Source: Huiozyma naganishii CBS 8797
Taxonomy: Eukaryota; Ascomycota; Saccharomycetes; Saccharomycetales; Saccharomycetaceae
NCBI RefSeq assembly: GCF_000348985.1
Contig: NC_035922.1
Span: forward strand, 1,226,778 to 1,290,777
DNA length: 64,000 nucleotides
Direction: 5' to 3'
Shown here in pieces: positions 36,117-45,932 of this stretch. Below the pieces are notes generated by a model. That model was not told the DNA's origin. It ran no database searches and saw only the letters and a program-made list of their open reading frames with translations. The translations under genes and the position numbers were made by a program. How positions within the stretch are numbered: position 1 is the first letter of the stretch; each line of letters starts with the position of its first letter.

Positions 36117-37853
36117 ATGTGTGGTATTTTCGCTACTTTCAGACACGAAGATGTCCAGGCTTTCAAGCCTCGGGCTTTGCAGCTATCCAAGAGAATCAGA
36201 CACAGAGGTCCAGACTGGTCCGGTAACATCATCAAGAACAGCACCATCATGGCCCATGAGAGATTGGCCATTGTCGGTCTTGACTCTGGTGCCCAGCCAA
36301 TCACCTCCCCATGCGGTGACTACATTCTTTCCGTTAACGGTGAAATCTACAACCACATCCAACTGAGAGAGGAGTGTCCAGAATACCAATACAAGTCCCT
36401 GTCAGACTGTGAGCCTATCATCCCAATGTACTTGAAATACGACCTCGACGCCCCCAAGCACCTCGACGGTATGTTCGCCTGGTGTCTATACGACGCCAAG
36501 AAGGACCGTATCGTCGCCGCAAGAGACCCTATTGGTATCACCACGTTGTACATGGGCCGTTCCTCCATGTGCCCCAAGACGGTCTTCTTTGCCTCCGAGT
36601 TGAAGTGTTTGACCGACGACTGTGACAACATCATCGCGTTCCCTCCAGGCCACGTCTACGACTCTGAAACGGACAAGATCACCAGATACTACACTCCAAA
36701 CTGGTTGGACGAAACAAAGATCCCATCGACCCCAGTCGACTTGAAACAAATCAGACATACTTTGGAAAAAGCCGTCAGAAAAAGACTGATGGCAGAGGTC
36801 CCATACGGTGTTCTTCTATCCGGTGGTCTGGACTCCTCCTTGATTGCCGCCATCGCCGCAAGAGAGACTGAGAAGGCCAACAAGGAGTTGGACCCAAGGA
36901 AATACGACGAACAAGAGGAGGCAGAGGGACACCATCTGGCCGGTATCGACGACGAGGGGAACTTGTTGTCCGCCACATGGTCCCGCCTACACTCCTTCGC
37001 CATTGGTCTGCCAGGTGCTCCAGACTTGGTTGCCGCAAGAAAGGTCGCCAAGTTCATTGGCTCCATCCATCACGAACACACGTTCACCCTACAAGAGGGT
37101 CTGGACGCCCTAGACGATGTCATCTACCACTTGGAGACCTACGACGTCACGACGATCAGGGCATCGACACCTATGTTCCTGCTTTCCAGAAAGATCAAGG
37201 CACAAGGTGTCAAGATGGTTTTGTCTGGTGAAGGTTCCGATGAAATCTTCGGTGGGTACTTGTACTTCGCACAGGCTCCATCTGCTGCTGAGTTCCACAC
37301 CGAGTCGGTCAAGAGAGTCAAGAACTTGCATTTGTCTGACTGTCTAAGAGCCAACAAGTCGACGATGGCGTGGGGGCTAGAGGCCCGTGTCCCATTCTTG
37401 GACAAGGAGTTCCTAGACTTGTGTATGAACATCGATCCAAAGGACAAATTGATCAACCAGAAGGAGGGCCGTATCGAAAAGTACATCTTGAGAAAGGCCT
37501 TCGACACTTGCGACGAACCAGATGTCAAGCCATACTTGCCTGAAGAGATCCTTTGGAGACAAAAGGAACAATTCTCCGATGGTGTCGGCTACTCCTGGAT
37601 TGATGGGTTGAAGGACACCGCCGAGACAGTGATCAGCGACGAAATGTTCGCTGCTCCTAAGGCCCACTGGGGTATCGACGTTCCAACGACCAAGGAGGCG
37701 TTCTGGTACAGACTGAAGTTCGATGCGTTATTCCCACAACCAACCGCTGCTGAAACCGTCATGAGATGGATTCCAAAGGCCGACTGGGGTTGTGCCGAGG
37801 ACCCATCTGGGAGATTCGCCAAGATCCACGAACAACACGTCGAGGACGCCTAA
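36117..37853 (+). CDS. ASN1: ASN1, asparagine synthetase (glutamine-hydrolysing)
   Basis: The 578-residue product (572 in yeast Asn1) converts aspartate, glutamine and ATP to asparagine and glutamate in the cytosol. The N-terminal class II amidotransferase begins MCGIF with the nucleophile Cys2 exposed after Met removal. The ATP-pyrophosphatase domain carries SGGLDSS (235-241) and later SGEGSDE. Codon use is strongly biased toward preferred codons, showing high expression. ASN1 and ASN2 are duplicates in S. cerevisiae, and position next to NOC4 points to YPR145W. A Gcn4 site lies upstream. Confidence 0.97.
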   Translation: MCGIFATFRHEDVQAFKPRALQLSKRIRHRGPDWSGNIIKNSTIMAHERLAIVGLDSGAQPITSPCGDYILSVNGEIYNHIQLREECPEYQYKSLSDCEPIIPMYLKYDLDAPKHLDGMFAWCLYDAKKDRIVAARDPIGITTLYMGRSSMCPKTVFFASELKCLTDDCDNIIAFPPGHVYDSETDKITRYYTPNWLDETKIPSTPVDLKQIRHTLEKAVRKRLMAEVPYGVLLSGGLDSSLIAAIAARETEKANKELDPRKYDEQEEAEGHHLAGIDDEGNLLSATWSRLHSFAIGLPGAPDLVAARKVAKFIGSIHHEHTFTLQEGLDALDDVIYHLETYDVTTIRASTPMFLLSRKIKAQGVKMVLSGEGSDEIFGGYLYFAQAPSAAEFHTESVKRVKNLHLSDCLRANKSTMAWGLEARVPFLDKEFLDLCMNIDPKDKLINQKEGRIEKYILRKAFDTCDEPDVKPYLPEEILWRQKEQFSDGVGYSWIDGLKDTAETVISDEMFAAPKAHWGIDVPTTKEAFWYRLKFDALFPQPTAAETVMRWIPKADWGCAEDPSGRFAKIHEQHVEDA

Positions 37854-38148
37854 ACGTTCGACTTGACAATTGGGAAAACAGCACTCTCCCCACCTTCTTA
37901 ATATAAACATATATACACGTGTATCTACTAATGAGTTGATAAAGAATTTCATTCATTGATCTTGACATTATTATATAAATTATTTGATTCTGTTGCTGGG
38001 GGTGAACTTGTTGATATACACTCAGCCGGCACGGAAAACGAACTATCTGCAAATATTCATTGAATAACGCAGATGAGAAAATGCAGATGACAGTGGAAGA
38101 TTTTGACCACATAATATTATTTTTTTATTTTTTTTGGTGGTGTTATTC

Positions 38149-38343
38149 TCATTTCAGTGGATGATGCCTTCTGCTGTATTCTAGATCTCGTGCAAGCAAG
38201 TCATACCGCGTTATTTTACTTGGATGATTCTTGTGTTTGTTGGACTCTGTGGAGGTACTTCCTATTTTGCAAAACGGTATTTTCATCCTTAAAAACGATG
38301 GGTTAGCTGTCAAAGACGTCATTATCCTGCTCTGCTCAGCCAT
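38149..38343 (-). CDS. Small basic protein of unknown function
   Basis: The 64-residue frame has an ATG start, a basic composition (ending TRYDLLARDLEYSRRHHPLK) and no membrane helix. It lies in a long interval that otherwise lacks any gene, with promoter-like sequence (TATA box, CCGCGG motifs) on its upstream side. S. cerevisiae has a small minus-strand gene, YPR145C-A, just after ASN1, so this could be its counterpart by position. I do not recall that protein well enough to compare. A spurious ORF is possible. Confidence 0.4.
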   Translation of the reverse strand: MAEQSRIMTSLTANPSFLRMKIPFCKIGSTSTESNKHKNHPSKITRYDLLARDLEYSRRHHPLK

Positions 38344-38828
38344 TAATTTTTTTATAGCTTGCTAAAACTTATACTGTGTATGCCGGGTTTAGCGAGCAAG
38401 CTCACAAGACACAAGCCTCGTTTTCACACAAGAGAAAGAAAACGAACTGCTCATATATATCATTTACGGGTGGCACTCAACAGAAGAAAAATTTCTTGTG
38501 CACCGTACTCGCTAAAAAGGTTTAGCGGTTGAGCTTAGTCAAAAAGCAAGGCCATCGCATATCTCTCTCCCCTTTTACTGTCCTCGGTTATCCGTTAACG
38601 AAACACGATGACAAAGGCACACTAATGACAGATCCTTGTACGCACATCTCTCCGAGGGAACAACGACCGAAAGCGGGTCGTTCCGTGGAGAAATGTATGG
38701 AACCTGTAACTATGGTTAAACGTGGGCTGCTGGAGCTGAGGGGGTACGCGCTGCCAGTCGTAGCCGCAGAGGGAACGAGCTTATTTCCCCTCTCAGTGCT
38801 TCCCACGTCTTCCCCTTTCCGGATATGC

Positions 38829-38884
38829 TCCGCGGGTTTACGCAGGCCGCGGCGCGGATTTTAGACCCGCGGAAAGTCCGCGGT
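38829..38884. promoter_or_regulatory. Cluster of CCGCGG motifs resembling PDRE sites
   Basis: TCCGCGGG (38829-38836), CCCGCGGA (38866-38873) and TCCGCGGT (38877-38884) each differ by one base from the Pdr1/Pdr3 site TCCGCGGA. The last two also form a 7-bp hairpin (38867-38883). No drug-response gene is evident next door. The nearest possible target is the small ORF on the minus strand. Confidence 0.3.
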
Positions 38885-39203
38885 GCAAAAGAGAACGAGC
38901 AAAAGAAAAAGAAAAGGAAGAACAGATAACACACCCTTTCCCGGAGCGTCCCGCGGCTGGGGCTCTCTCTCACTGGAGGCTTAGTTGATCGTTGTAGTAT
39001 GCGTCTGCGCAGTTGTACAAACATGTAACACCGATTTGGGAGGGTTCCTGACTTGTACTGCCGTGAACGTCTCTCAAGCTAGTTCTTACTCGAAAGAAAC
39101 ACTCTGCGCTGCAGGTTGAATTGTACATATATAATAAGGTAAAATGATACAGCAAGAGTATATTATGTATTCGTGAGTCGGGGAAAGCTTGTGCCTCTCT
39201 CGT

Positions 39204-40562
39204 TCATTCGAACAATGACTCCGCCTCGAGCTCGTCGAGGGATTTCATGCTCGCTTCGAGCTCTTGGACGCACTGTCTGTAGTGGACCAGTTGGATGTTT
39301 TGGAACAGCTTGACTAAGGAGATTAGCTCAGAACTGTCTGTCAACTCAGTCATCTTCTCCACGGCTGCTGTTATGTTGGACACAAATTCATCCTCCAGTC
39401 TTTCCAGCAACTTGTTCTCCTCCTCTTCAGCCTCATTGCTCTCCTTGGCAGGGGCAGTCTCCTTTGCGGGGGGTTCTTCCTTGGCCTCTGCAGCAGGCGG
39501 AGCCTCCTTTGGCTCAGTTTGAGGTTCCTCGGCGGTCTCCTTCCCCTTCTTTGATTTCCCACTTGCCTTCCCACTCTTTTTAGACGAGTCATTTTCAGAC
39601 GCAGAGGTCTTTTCAGCCTCCTCAGTGGTCGATTTCCTTCCTCCTTGGGCTCCGTGGGCTCTACTTTTTCTTTTTCTTACAGGCTCTCCGCTTGCTTCAG
39701 CCTGTTGCTCAGCAACTTCCTCCATCACTTGCCTGCGGGCCTCTTTTTCCAATTCTTTCAGTTTCAGCTTATGGCGAAGAGTGTCAAACTCCAACCTCGA
39801 GTCCTGAACTCTAGTACACAGCTTGTGCACAGTTTTGAAGTCAATCTCCAACATGTCGGTCAATTTCTGGTTGAATTCTTTGACAATCATGGAATCCATT
39901 TCAGCTTTGCTTTGATCAATGTTCTTGTAGCAGTTGCTCCATAGCCCAAAGGCACTTATCATGTTATTCATGTCAATATCTTCCTCCTCCTCCTCTTCAT
40001 CCTCGGCCTCTTGCTCACCGTCGTCCGCTTCATCCTCCTCCTCGGCAGCCTCAGCTTCCTCCTCTCTCTTGACCTTTTTTTCCTCTGTTCCTCTCGTTTT
40101 CTGTTGCTCCTTCAAGTCACTCAGTATATACTGCGAGTCCAAAACTGCCTTCCCAATGGCAATCGCAAAGGACCTGTTCAAAATAGAACTGTCGCCGAAA
40201 TCTTGAGTCTTCTTCTTTTTGTTCTCATCCTCATTCCACCAATGGTTCAAGCTCTCCGTGACATTTGGTGGATAATCGTACCCTTCCAATTCAAAAGTTT
40301 TAGTCACCACGAGTAACCGCTTCAGGACTTTTTCCATGGCCTCAGATTTTTCTTGTAACCGCTGGTAACCTTCGGGCAACTTAGCAATCTCGTCCTCTGA
40401 AATGGTCCCCACTTTCTCTTGGAAGTACCTCGTCGTCTTCAAAAACTGCAATTTGGTTTGCGCATCAGGGGATAGAATCGTGTTGTGTATCGTATCCTGT
40501 GCAGACTGTGCTGCATTAGTGATCGTGGACGTCAACTTGTCCAAGCTGAAATTGGAAAACAT
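39204..40562 (-). CDS. BAR-domain-like protein, YPR148C/Gvp36 type
   Basis: The 452-residue product matches YPR148C (435) and shares its N-terminal part with Gvp36 (TRYFQEKVG, KLPEGYQRLQEKSEAMEKVL, YDYPPNVTESLNHWW), which points to a BAR-type helical bundle binding curved Golgi or vesicle membranes. Low-complexity acidic (about 165-205) and Lys/Glu/Ala-rich (about 310-405) segments interrupt conserved helices. The end (FVSNITAAVEKM, ISLVKLFQNIQLVHYRQCVQELE) is highly conserved. I start at the ATG of MFSNFSLDKLTS, since the upstream frame is non-ATG. The function of YPR148C itself is not established, so the membrane role is inference. Confidence 0.88.
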   Translation of the reverse strand: MFSNFSLDKLTSTITNAAQSAQDTIHNTILSPDAQTKLQFLKTTRYFQEKVGTISEDEIAKLPEGYQRLQEKSEAMEKVLKRLLVVTKTFELEGYDYPPNVTESLNHWWNEDENKKKKTQDFGDSSILNRSFAIAIGKAVLDSQYILSDLKEQQKTRGTEEKKVKREEEAEAAEEEDEADDGEQEAEDEEEEEEDIDMNNMISAFGLWSNCYKNIDQSKAEMDSMIVKEFNQKLTDMLEIDFKTVHKLCTRVQDSRLEFDTLRHKLKLKELEKEARRQVMEEVAEQQAEASGEPVRKRKSRAHGAQGGRKSTTEEAEKTSASENDSSKKSGKASGKSKKGKETAEEPQTEPKEAPPAAEAKEEPPAKETAPAKESNEAEEEENKLLERLEDEFVSNITAAVEKMTELTDSSELISLVKLFQNIQLVHYRQCVQELEASMKSLDELEAESLFE

Positions 40563-40765
40563 GAGTAAGCACAAAAAACACAACTAACAATTCTGTTCTT
40601 GTAGAAACAGCTGCGATATGGCACCTTGTTACAGATTATACAGTTGTTCATGTACAGATCAGCTGTACACTATTTAAATTTTAATAAAAAATATCATGGG
40701 AGCCAAACTCAGTGAAACGTTTCCTCCTGCTATACGTTACCCTACTACATAGGAGCACTCTCTCT

Positions 40766-41795
40766 CTAAACGTACACGGTTTCCTCCACGGTCACTGTGT
40801 CGTGCGAGGCGTCATCGGGCAAGATCCCCTGGCGGTTCTTATCCTGGTGTTTCCGGATTGCGAAGTTGAGACGCTCCGTCTCCTTGTAAATTTTGTTCTT
40901 CTCCGCGGTGAACTGCTGCGTTTGGAGCAAGAAAGTTTTGGTCAGCCTGTTTTCATTGAGGTCTATTGCCCTCTGCTGCTTTCTGCGAAGATTGTTCATC
41001 GCGGCCTTCTCACTCTTGATCTGGTCATCCAAAACTGCTAATTGCTTATTGTACTCCTCCATTTTGGTAGCGCATTGATCGTTGGCCTTCCCCTCCCTTG
41101 ACAACAGCCAGGCGTTGTGGTTGCAGATGTCACGCTGGATGTTATCGAAGATCTCCTTGGAGTACGCTTTGTTCGTGCCATTCAGGTGCTTGTAAATGAC
41201 AACCTCCTCGGGGGTCTCCGGCGTGGCCACTGGGTTCCTGAATTCAGCCTCGTTGCACTGGCCATACTCGCTGTATGGGATCTTTGGGACTTTCTGGATG
41301 TCAACAGGTTCTCGAACCACGTCCTCCTTCTCAACAGGCTTATCGATGTAAACCACTCTCTGTGATTTCTTCAAATGATCCAGATGCTGCTCCTTCTCGT
41401 CTAGGTCCTGCAGGATGGCACGCTGTCTCATCTCGTTTTCGGTCAACTCCGCTGGGAAATGGATCTCCCTTGCATATTTCTTAGGGAACTTCTGCTTGTA
41501 TCCAAGCTCCTCCGGTTTAAGCGTGTTGTACGATGAGTGCGGGTTGGAGATGGGGGAACTTTTCCTCTTTTTTCCAAGTAGCATACTCCACATCGTTCAT
41601 GTTCAAGTTATTTCTAAAAGGCGAGACGTAGTCCATCTCGTCCGCCGCATCCCCCACTTGCTCACTCGGTTCGTTCTTCCTTTGAGCTCTCACTGCACTG
41701 CGCAGGAAGGAGTTGGATTTGGTCAAACGGGGGTGCTCCTCACTGTAGACAATATCGTCAAATATCTCATCTCTGGTCCTTCCATATGACTGCAT
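40766..41795 (-). CDS. Eisosome component, YGR130C homologue, shortened and frameshifted
   Basis: Two minus-strand frames form one protein. Bases 41795 to about 41552 give MQSYGRTRDE to YVSPFRNN and EEKFP. The next frame continues as ISNPHSSYNTLKPEELGYK to EETVYV at 40766. The break is in a G run (41552-41556), where dropping one base restores the frame. Blocks match yeast YGR130C: SPFR, LGYK...REIHFP.LT.NE.RQ, NPVATPE and the coiled helix with KNRL-like residues. YGR130C has 816 residues against about 340 here. The Ser/Thr/Glu-rich middle and most of the coiled coil are missing, while the C-terminal EE.V.Y end is kept. It neighbours NCE102/FHN1, another eisosome gene, as YGR130C does in yeast. 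Confidence 0.75.
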
Positions 41796-42487
41796 CGTTG
41801 CCTAGATTATTTTTGCTTTAGGTAATACCCACTGCTAGGGAAAAAACCGACCATTCTTTCACACACCCTCAATCACCTACCTACCCCACACACATATATA
41901 TACGAGACCGTCCCCCTTATTGCAAACGAGACGAAGACGGAGTGCCGGGCACGCCATGGAACTGGTATAGTGTAAGGGCATCGGACTCTGTCTCTCTCAC
42001 AGGCACCGAATATGAATTTTTTTGTGAATTACGGTTTCTCCCCTAAAAATAGTCAAGGGACGGCCAGAAGAGGATATATTGGCAAAGAGACAACCGGATT
42101 ACCTCCAAAGGTGTCCACTTTTTGAAGGGAGGCGGGACAGTTAGCTACCGTTTGAACAGTGTCCCTAGAGTACTGTGATGGTAGGCCATTGAAAAAAGGG
42201 TACCTCGCCTGTACTTCTTTTGCAGGTTGGTTTGGGGTGCAACGCCTTACTTTGTTGCTTCGAAGAGGAGAGAGAGAGGCTCTAATATTCTACAAACGGT
42301 TTAGTCTCCCCTTCCCCGCCCCCCTCCCCCTTTAGCAACCTGGGTGTATGTATATATATAGTGTAGGTTCTTTTGGTATCCTATGTATACTGCCTTTTCT
42401 TTTCTTTCAATTCGTACTCGTACCTTTCGAGAATTAGGAACATACTGAAATAGTTGAAAACAACAAGAAACAAAATTTAGAACAAAG
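41796..42487. other. Divergent promoter of the eisosome gene and NCE102
   Basis: The 690 bases contain TATATATATA boxes near each gene (41892 and 42353) and T/C-rich tracts before the NCE102 ATG. A tRNA-like A-box motif at 41960-41975 was considered and rejected. No gene is visible. Confidence 0.55.
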
Positions 42488-43036
42488 ATGTTAGCGTTAG
42501 CGGATATTTTTTTGCGCCTGGTCAATTTCGTGTTCCTGGTCATTTGTATGGGTCTGATTTCCGCCCTGCTGAATACGCAGCACGGACACTCGTCCAGGAT
42601 CAACTACTGTATGTTTACCGCGGCCTACGGGATCACCACGGACTCCTTCTATGGTGTCGTCGCAAACTTCTGGGAGCCTCTGAGCTGGCCTCTTCTGCTT
42701 GGTGCTCTGGACTTTCTGAACTTCGTGTTCACCCTCACGGCCGGGTGTGTTCTCGCTGTGGGGATCAGAGCGCACAGTTGTAAGAACGTCGCCTACCGGA
42801 ACAAGAACAAGATTGTACAAGGATCCGAGAACAGATGCAGACAGGCCCAGGCGGCAGTCGCGTTTTTCTTCTTCTCAATGGCAATCTTTTTGGCCAAATT
42901 CATCATGTCTCTCGTCAACATTTTCACCAACGGGCCATTCGGTTCCGCAGGGTCCAGTCCTATGGGTTCCAGATTTTCCAAGAGAAAGAGAACCCAGGGC
43001 GTGCCACAAGGTGTTCCAAATATATCCACGGTTTGA
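42488..43036 (+). CDS. NCE102: NCE102/FHN1, eisosome (MCC) tetraspan membrane protein
   Basis: The 182-residue MARVEL-like protein has four membrane helices and matches Nce102 (173) and its duplicate Fhn1 (174). It organises plasma-membrane compartments of Can1 with Pil1 eisosomes and senses sphingolipids. Conserved parts include NTQHGHSSRINYCMF, the second helix pair and the C-terminal basic tail after SSPMGSR. Its divergent partner is the YGR130C homologue, as for FHN1 (YGR131W), while the downstream neighbour SUE1 matches NCE102 (YPR149W-YPR151C). The single gene here probably serves both roles. Confidence 0.93.
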   Translation: MLALADIFLRLVNFVFLVICMGLISALLNTQHGHSSRINYCMFTAAYGITTDSFYGVVANFWEPLSWPLLLGALDFLNFVFTLTAGCVLAVGIRAHSCKNVAYRNKNKIVQGSENRCRQAQAAVAFFFFSMAIFLAKFIMSLVNIFTNGPFGSAGSSPMGSRFSKRKRTQGVPQGVPNISTV

Positions 43037-43356
43037 ACAAATACTTGACTCCTACTTTTCTTTCTATTTAATTCTGTTTTGAGTTCTCAGGGACTTCTCT
43101 TTTTTTTTATGTCTTTCTCTATTACTTTAATTATGTTGTTTGCTCAACGCAATAATTCTAATATAATATCTTCTTTTTAAACCAGTTTTGAGTTACACAA
43201 GATTTACACTTGGTTACAGTATACCAAGGTAAGGAGCGATTGCATTGTGAGTATACGGTTTCTTCCCCCCTGTAAAAAGAAGTTGATTACTTTTTGCAAA
43301 ATTCTATTATATACGTAAATGCAGTTGTTTTGGTGATGGTCGCCATAACTCTATGG
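43037..43356. other. NCE102-SUE1 convergent 3' region
   Basis: The 320 A/T-rich bases lie between two stop codons facing each other and contain T runs suited to 3' end formation. Nothing else is seen. Confidence 0.6.
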
Positions 43357-43890
43357 CTATTTCTTCTGCGTTGCCTTAACACCCAGCAACAAATCAAATG
43401 GTTTCAACCCTTTGACCACATGTTTGGGTACACTAGACCATTCTGGATACACCTCCATTGCTAAACTCGATGCACTCCACCAGTTGAAGGGCAGCATCTT
43501 CTGCGGTATCTTTGGTGCATACTTCCACGTACCGTTGCAACCTAACGTGTTTATCCCACCACAGTTATTGTTCCCGAACAACTCAGTGTTTACCGTTTGA
43601 GAATCCCGATGCGTCCCCTCGGTCCCCTCAGTGTCATGCTCCGGATGGCTGATCGCCATCAACTTGTTACTGTTCCTGAACAGTGGGTTTTCTCTAACAG
43701 GGTACATCACTGGGCGGTACCCACTGTACAAAATATCCTTCGCAAGCTCCCTTGTCTCCAAATACTTGGTCATCGGAACTTTCGGCAACCGTCGAAACAT
43801 ACTCCTGCCGTCTCCATTGTACTCCAATCGGGACCCCGAACCTTTCTTCACCGTACTCAACGCGCGCCTTCCCACACCACTCTGTTTCAT
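43357..43890 (-). CDS. SUE1: SUE1, mitochondrial protein for degradation of unstable cytochrome c
   Basis: The 177-residue product is shorter than yeast Sue1 (206). It starts at the ATG of MKQSGVGRRALSTVKKG, a basic Ser/Thr-containing mitochondrial presequence. The conserved core is RRLPKVPMTKYLETRELAKDILYSGYRPVMYPVRENPLF, followed by GTWKYAPKIPQKMLPFNWWS and KGLKPFDLLLG. In S. cerevisiae Sue1 is needed to degrade unstable forms of cytochrome c. An upstream in-frame GTG would add 15 residues and is not used. The order NCE102-SUE1-URN1 matches YPR149W-YPR152C. Confidence 0.88.
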   Translation of the reverse strand: MKQSGVGRRALSTVKKGSGSRLEYNGDGRSMFRRLPKVPMTKYLETRELAKDILYSGYRPVMYPVRENPLFRNSNKLMAISHPEHDTEGTEGTHRDSQTVNTELFGNNNCGGINTLGCNGTWKYAPKIPQKMLPFNWWSASSLAMEVYPEWSSVPKHVVKGLKPFDLLLGVKATQKK

Positions 43891-44082
43891 GCTTTGTATT
43901 ACTCTCGTTGGCTCACAAGATGCAATCCAAGACACACGTCTTGTCTTATCCCCTCCTCCTCAGGTGCAGTTGTAGTTATAGTGTCAGAAGTCCGTTATCA
44001 GGGGGGCGGGGCGTGCACGTGACCCGGCGATAACGGACTCCGAAAGAGGAAACTCGAAGCGGTTGCTGCGGCGGTTTCTGTG

Positions 44083-45249
44083 TCAGCCGTGCGGCAGCAT
44101 GCGGTGCAGCACCGATTGCTTCGTCTTGATGTCCAAGGTGTAGTACACTGTGTTGTCGAGGACGGTCGGGGGGAGGTGGGACTCCATCTGTAGGAGGTTG
44201 GTCTCGATGTCCTCCGGTGTTGCGCTGTCTGCTGGTGAAGTGGGGGAAGGTACAGTTCCAGTGCGGGACTCTGCGATGAATTTGGTGAACAGTTGTACTC
44301 TTTCCTCCAAAGTGAATTTCTTGTAGTAGAAGAGTAGCTGGGACACGAATTGTTCTTGTTCTCGCTTCGATAGAAACTGCTTGATTCCGTACTGCTTGAA
44401 CAGAGAGGCCTTCTCTTGCTTGATGTCTTGGAAGATCGTTGTCGGTGTGACAGTGGATTTGGCGACGATCTGTGACAAGTAGTGATACTTTGTCGGGGAC
44501 AAATCGTCATCACCGCTGCTGTAACCCTCATCTTCACTGTCGTCCACTACCCCCGAACAACACCATTCCTCGAAGATCTCCTCTCTTTGTCGGTCGTCAG
44601 ATATTATGTGGAACCGTGGGTCGTTAGATATCTTGAGGGACTCAATTGACCACACAGAGTACTTATCCAAACCGTACTCACTGAAAAGGTTGAAATAGGA
44701 TATGCGATTGGCGTCAGTATCCGGAGGGACCTCCTCCTCATCGTCTGATCCATCACTCGAGGAACCATAGCCAGATACTAACGCCGATGGGACAGGTTCT
44801 GACTGTACATTTGTCTCTAGTGGTTCTTCCTGAAGTTCCCTTTCCTCAGCAAGTGGAGCCTTGTCGTTTGCCAGATCGTCTTTCAAAAACGAAATCTCTT
44901 CCAAGACACTGTTGTACACTTTATCCCCGCTCGTACAGTGGTAACCTCTAGCGACACCAATAAGCAAAATCAACTTTTCTCTATCAACCAACGAGAGCAA
45001 TTCACTGCTGTCAGCGTCGTCTAATGTCAACACTGGATCACCATCTGGGTTCAAGTAGAATTTCGCGCCGTTGTTGCATATTACCAGGTTCCAAGCGTTC
45101 AGCAGTGGGATAACGTATTGAGGCTTTATAGATAATTCACGTTGTGGCTTCCTTGTGTAGGGAGAATCCCAAGTAGTCTCACCCGTTGTAGTGTTATGGT
45201 AGTACTTTTTACCATTGGGTGCTCTGTACTCCCTCCATACGGATTTCAT
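44083..45249 (-). CDS. URN1: URN1, WW and FF domain protein associated with the spliceosome
   Basis: The 388-residue product is shorter than yeast Urn1 (465). The N-terminal WW domain (WREYRAPNGKKYYHNTTTGETTW, about residues 4-29) has both Trp residues. An acidic middle (DGSDDEEEVPPDTD) follows, then an FF-type helical domain near 180-230 (NLFSEYGLDKYSVWSIESLKISNDPRFHIISDDRQREEIFEEW). A further helical segment follows (STVTPTTIFQDIKQEKASLFKQYG). The family includes the splicing factor Prp40, and Urn1 co-purifies with the spliceosome in yeast. Position next to SUE1 and MAY24 agrees. Confidence 0.92.
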   Translation of the reverse strand: MKSVWREYRAPNGKKYYHNTTTGETTWDSPYTRKPQRELSIKPQYVIPLLNAWNLVICNNGAKFYLNPDGDPVLTLDDADSSELLSLVDREKLILLIGVARGYHCTSGDKVYNSVLEEISFLKDDLANDKAPLAEERELQEEPLETNVQSEPVPSALVSGYGSSSDGSDDEEEVPPDTDANRISYFNLFSEYGLDKYSVWSIESLKISNDPRFHIISDDRQREEIFEEWCCSGVVDDSEDEGYSSGDDDLSPTKYHYLSQIVAKSTVTPTTIFQDIKQEKASLFKQYGIKQFLSKREQEQFVSQLLFYYKKFTLEERVQLFTKFIAESRTGTVPSPTSPADSATPEDIETNLLQMESHLPPTVLDNTVYYTLDIKTKQSVLHRMLPHG

Positions 45250-45401
45250 CGGCCACGCACGTTTCTCGATGCCCTTTGCTCTTACTACATAGTTCGAAAC
45301 GTTATATTCACTATTTTCATTTTACTTTCAGTAAATTGCACTTAGAAGAAAGAGCGCACTTATGTTAACTAAGTAACTTCATCGCTAGCGACATCCACGT
45401 A

Positions 45402-45932
45402 ATGTCAACGGCCGCTAGCAAACTACGGTATGTTCAACTCAGGCTGGGTGCGATTCCAGTTTCCACACACACTCCCTCTCCACTCTTCTTTTACTAACTA
45501 ACAAATAATGACAGAACCTTTGTTGCGAACAATGAGATACCGGTAGGGTACCATACCCCGAGTTTCCCGTCGCTGTACTGGCCAATATCAAACGAGAGCT
45601 ACAGTCTTGCTTTCCTCTACAACATCGAGGACATTTGGAAGTTCACCATGTACTGGTGTTTGATACTAAACGGTGCATTCTACGGCACCTCGGGCCTCGT
45701 GGCAACCATCTCACATTGGAAAAATCCACACGCTATACTCATAGTCGGGCTATATCTTTTGTACGCGGGCATTCAAGGAGTTGTCATCGGCATCATTGCA
45801 GGCTTGCTTCTGGGTGCCATCTACCGAGCGGGACTCTTCACCATGTCCACGTGGATCCCATTATGTTGTGCAGTGGCACAGATCCTCTTTGATGTTGTCA
45901 TGAGTTACTCCCACGTCGGTTCACTGCTCTAG
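45402..45932 (+). CDS. MAY24: MAY24 (YPR153W) homologue, small multispan membrane protein, spliced
   Basis: Exon 1 is 45402-45427 (MSTAASKL plus two bases of Arg) and exon 2 is 45515-45932, giving 147 residues against about 140 in yeast. The 87-base intron has GTATGT, TACTAAC at 45492-45498 and an ACAG acceptor, and YPR153W also has an intron near its start. The product carries about three or four hydrophobic helices (WCLILNGAFYGTSGLVA, AILIVGLYLLYAGIQGVVIGIIAGLLLGAIY, IPLCCAVAQILFDVV). Its molecular role is unknown. It lies between URN1 and PIN3 as expected. Confidence 0.87.
45428..45514 (+). other. MAY24 spliceosomal intron
   Basis: The intron is 87 bases with a GTATGT donor, a TACTAAC branch (45492-45498) and an ACAG acceptor 16 bases later. 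Splicing is needed to join the only ATG to the conserved frame. Confidence 0.93.

Larger units (their letters stand above)
37854..39203. other. 1.35-kb region between convergent ASN1 and the YPR148C homologue
   Basis: ASN1 and the next large gene converge here, so no promoter is needed for them. Yet the region is long, contains a TATATATA box near 38454 and three CCGCGG-core motifs at 38829-38884. One small minus-strand ORF (38149-38343) might own these signals. AGCTTGCT/AGCAAGCT forms an 8-bp inverted repeat at 38356-38402. Nothing else is recognised. Confidence 0.5.

Noticed and set aside
41955..42010. tRNA-like motif (TGGTATAGTGTAAGGG) upstream of NCE102
   Set aside because: It resembles an A box, but no GTTCGA-type B box or acceptor stem follows, so it is not a tRNA gene.
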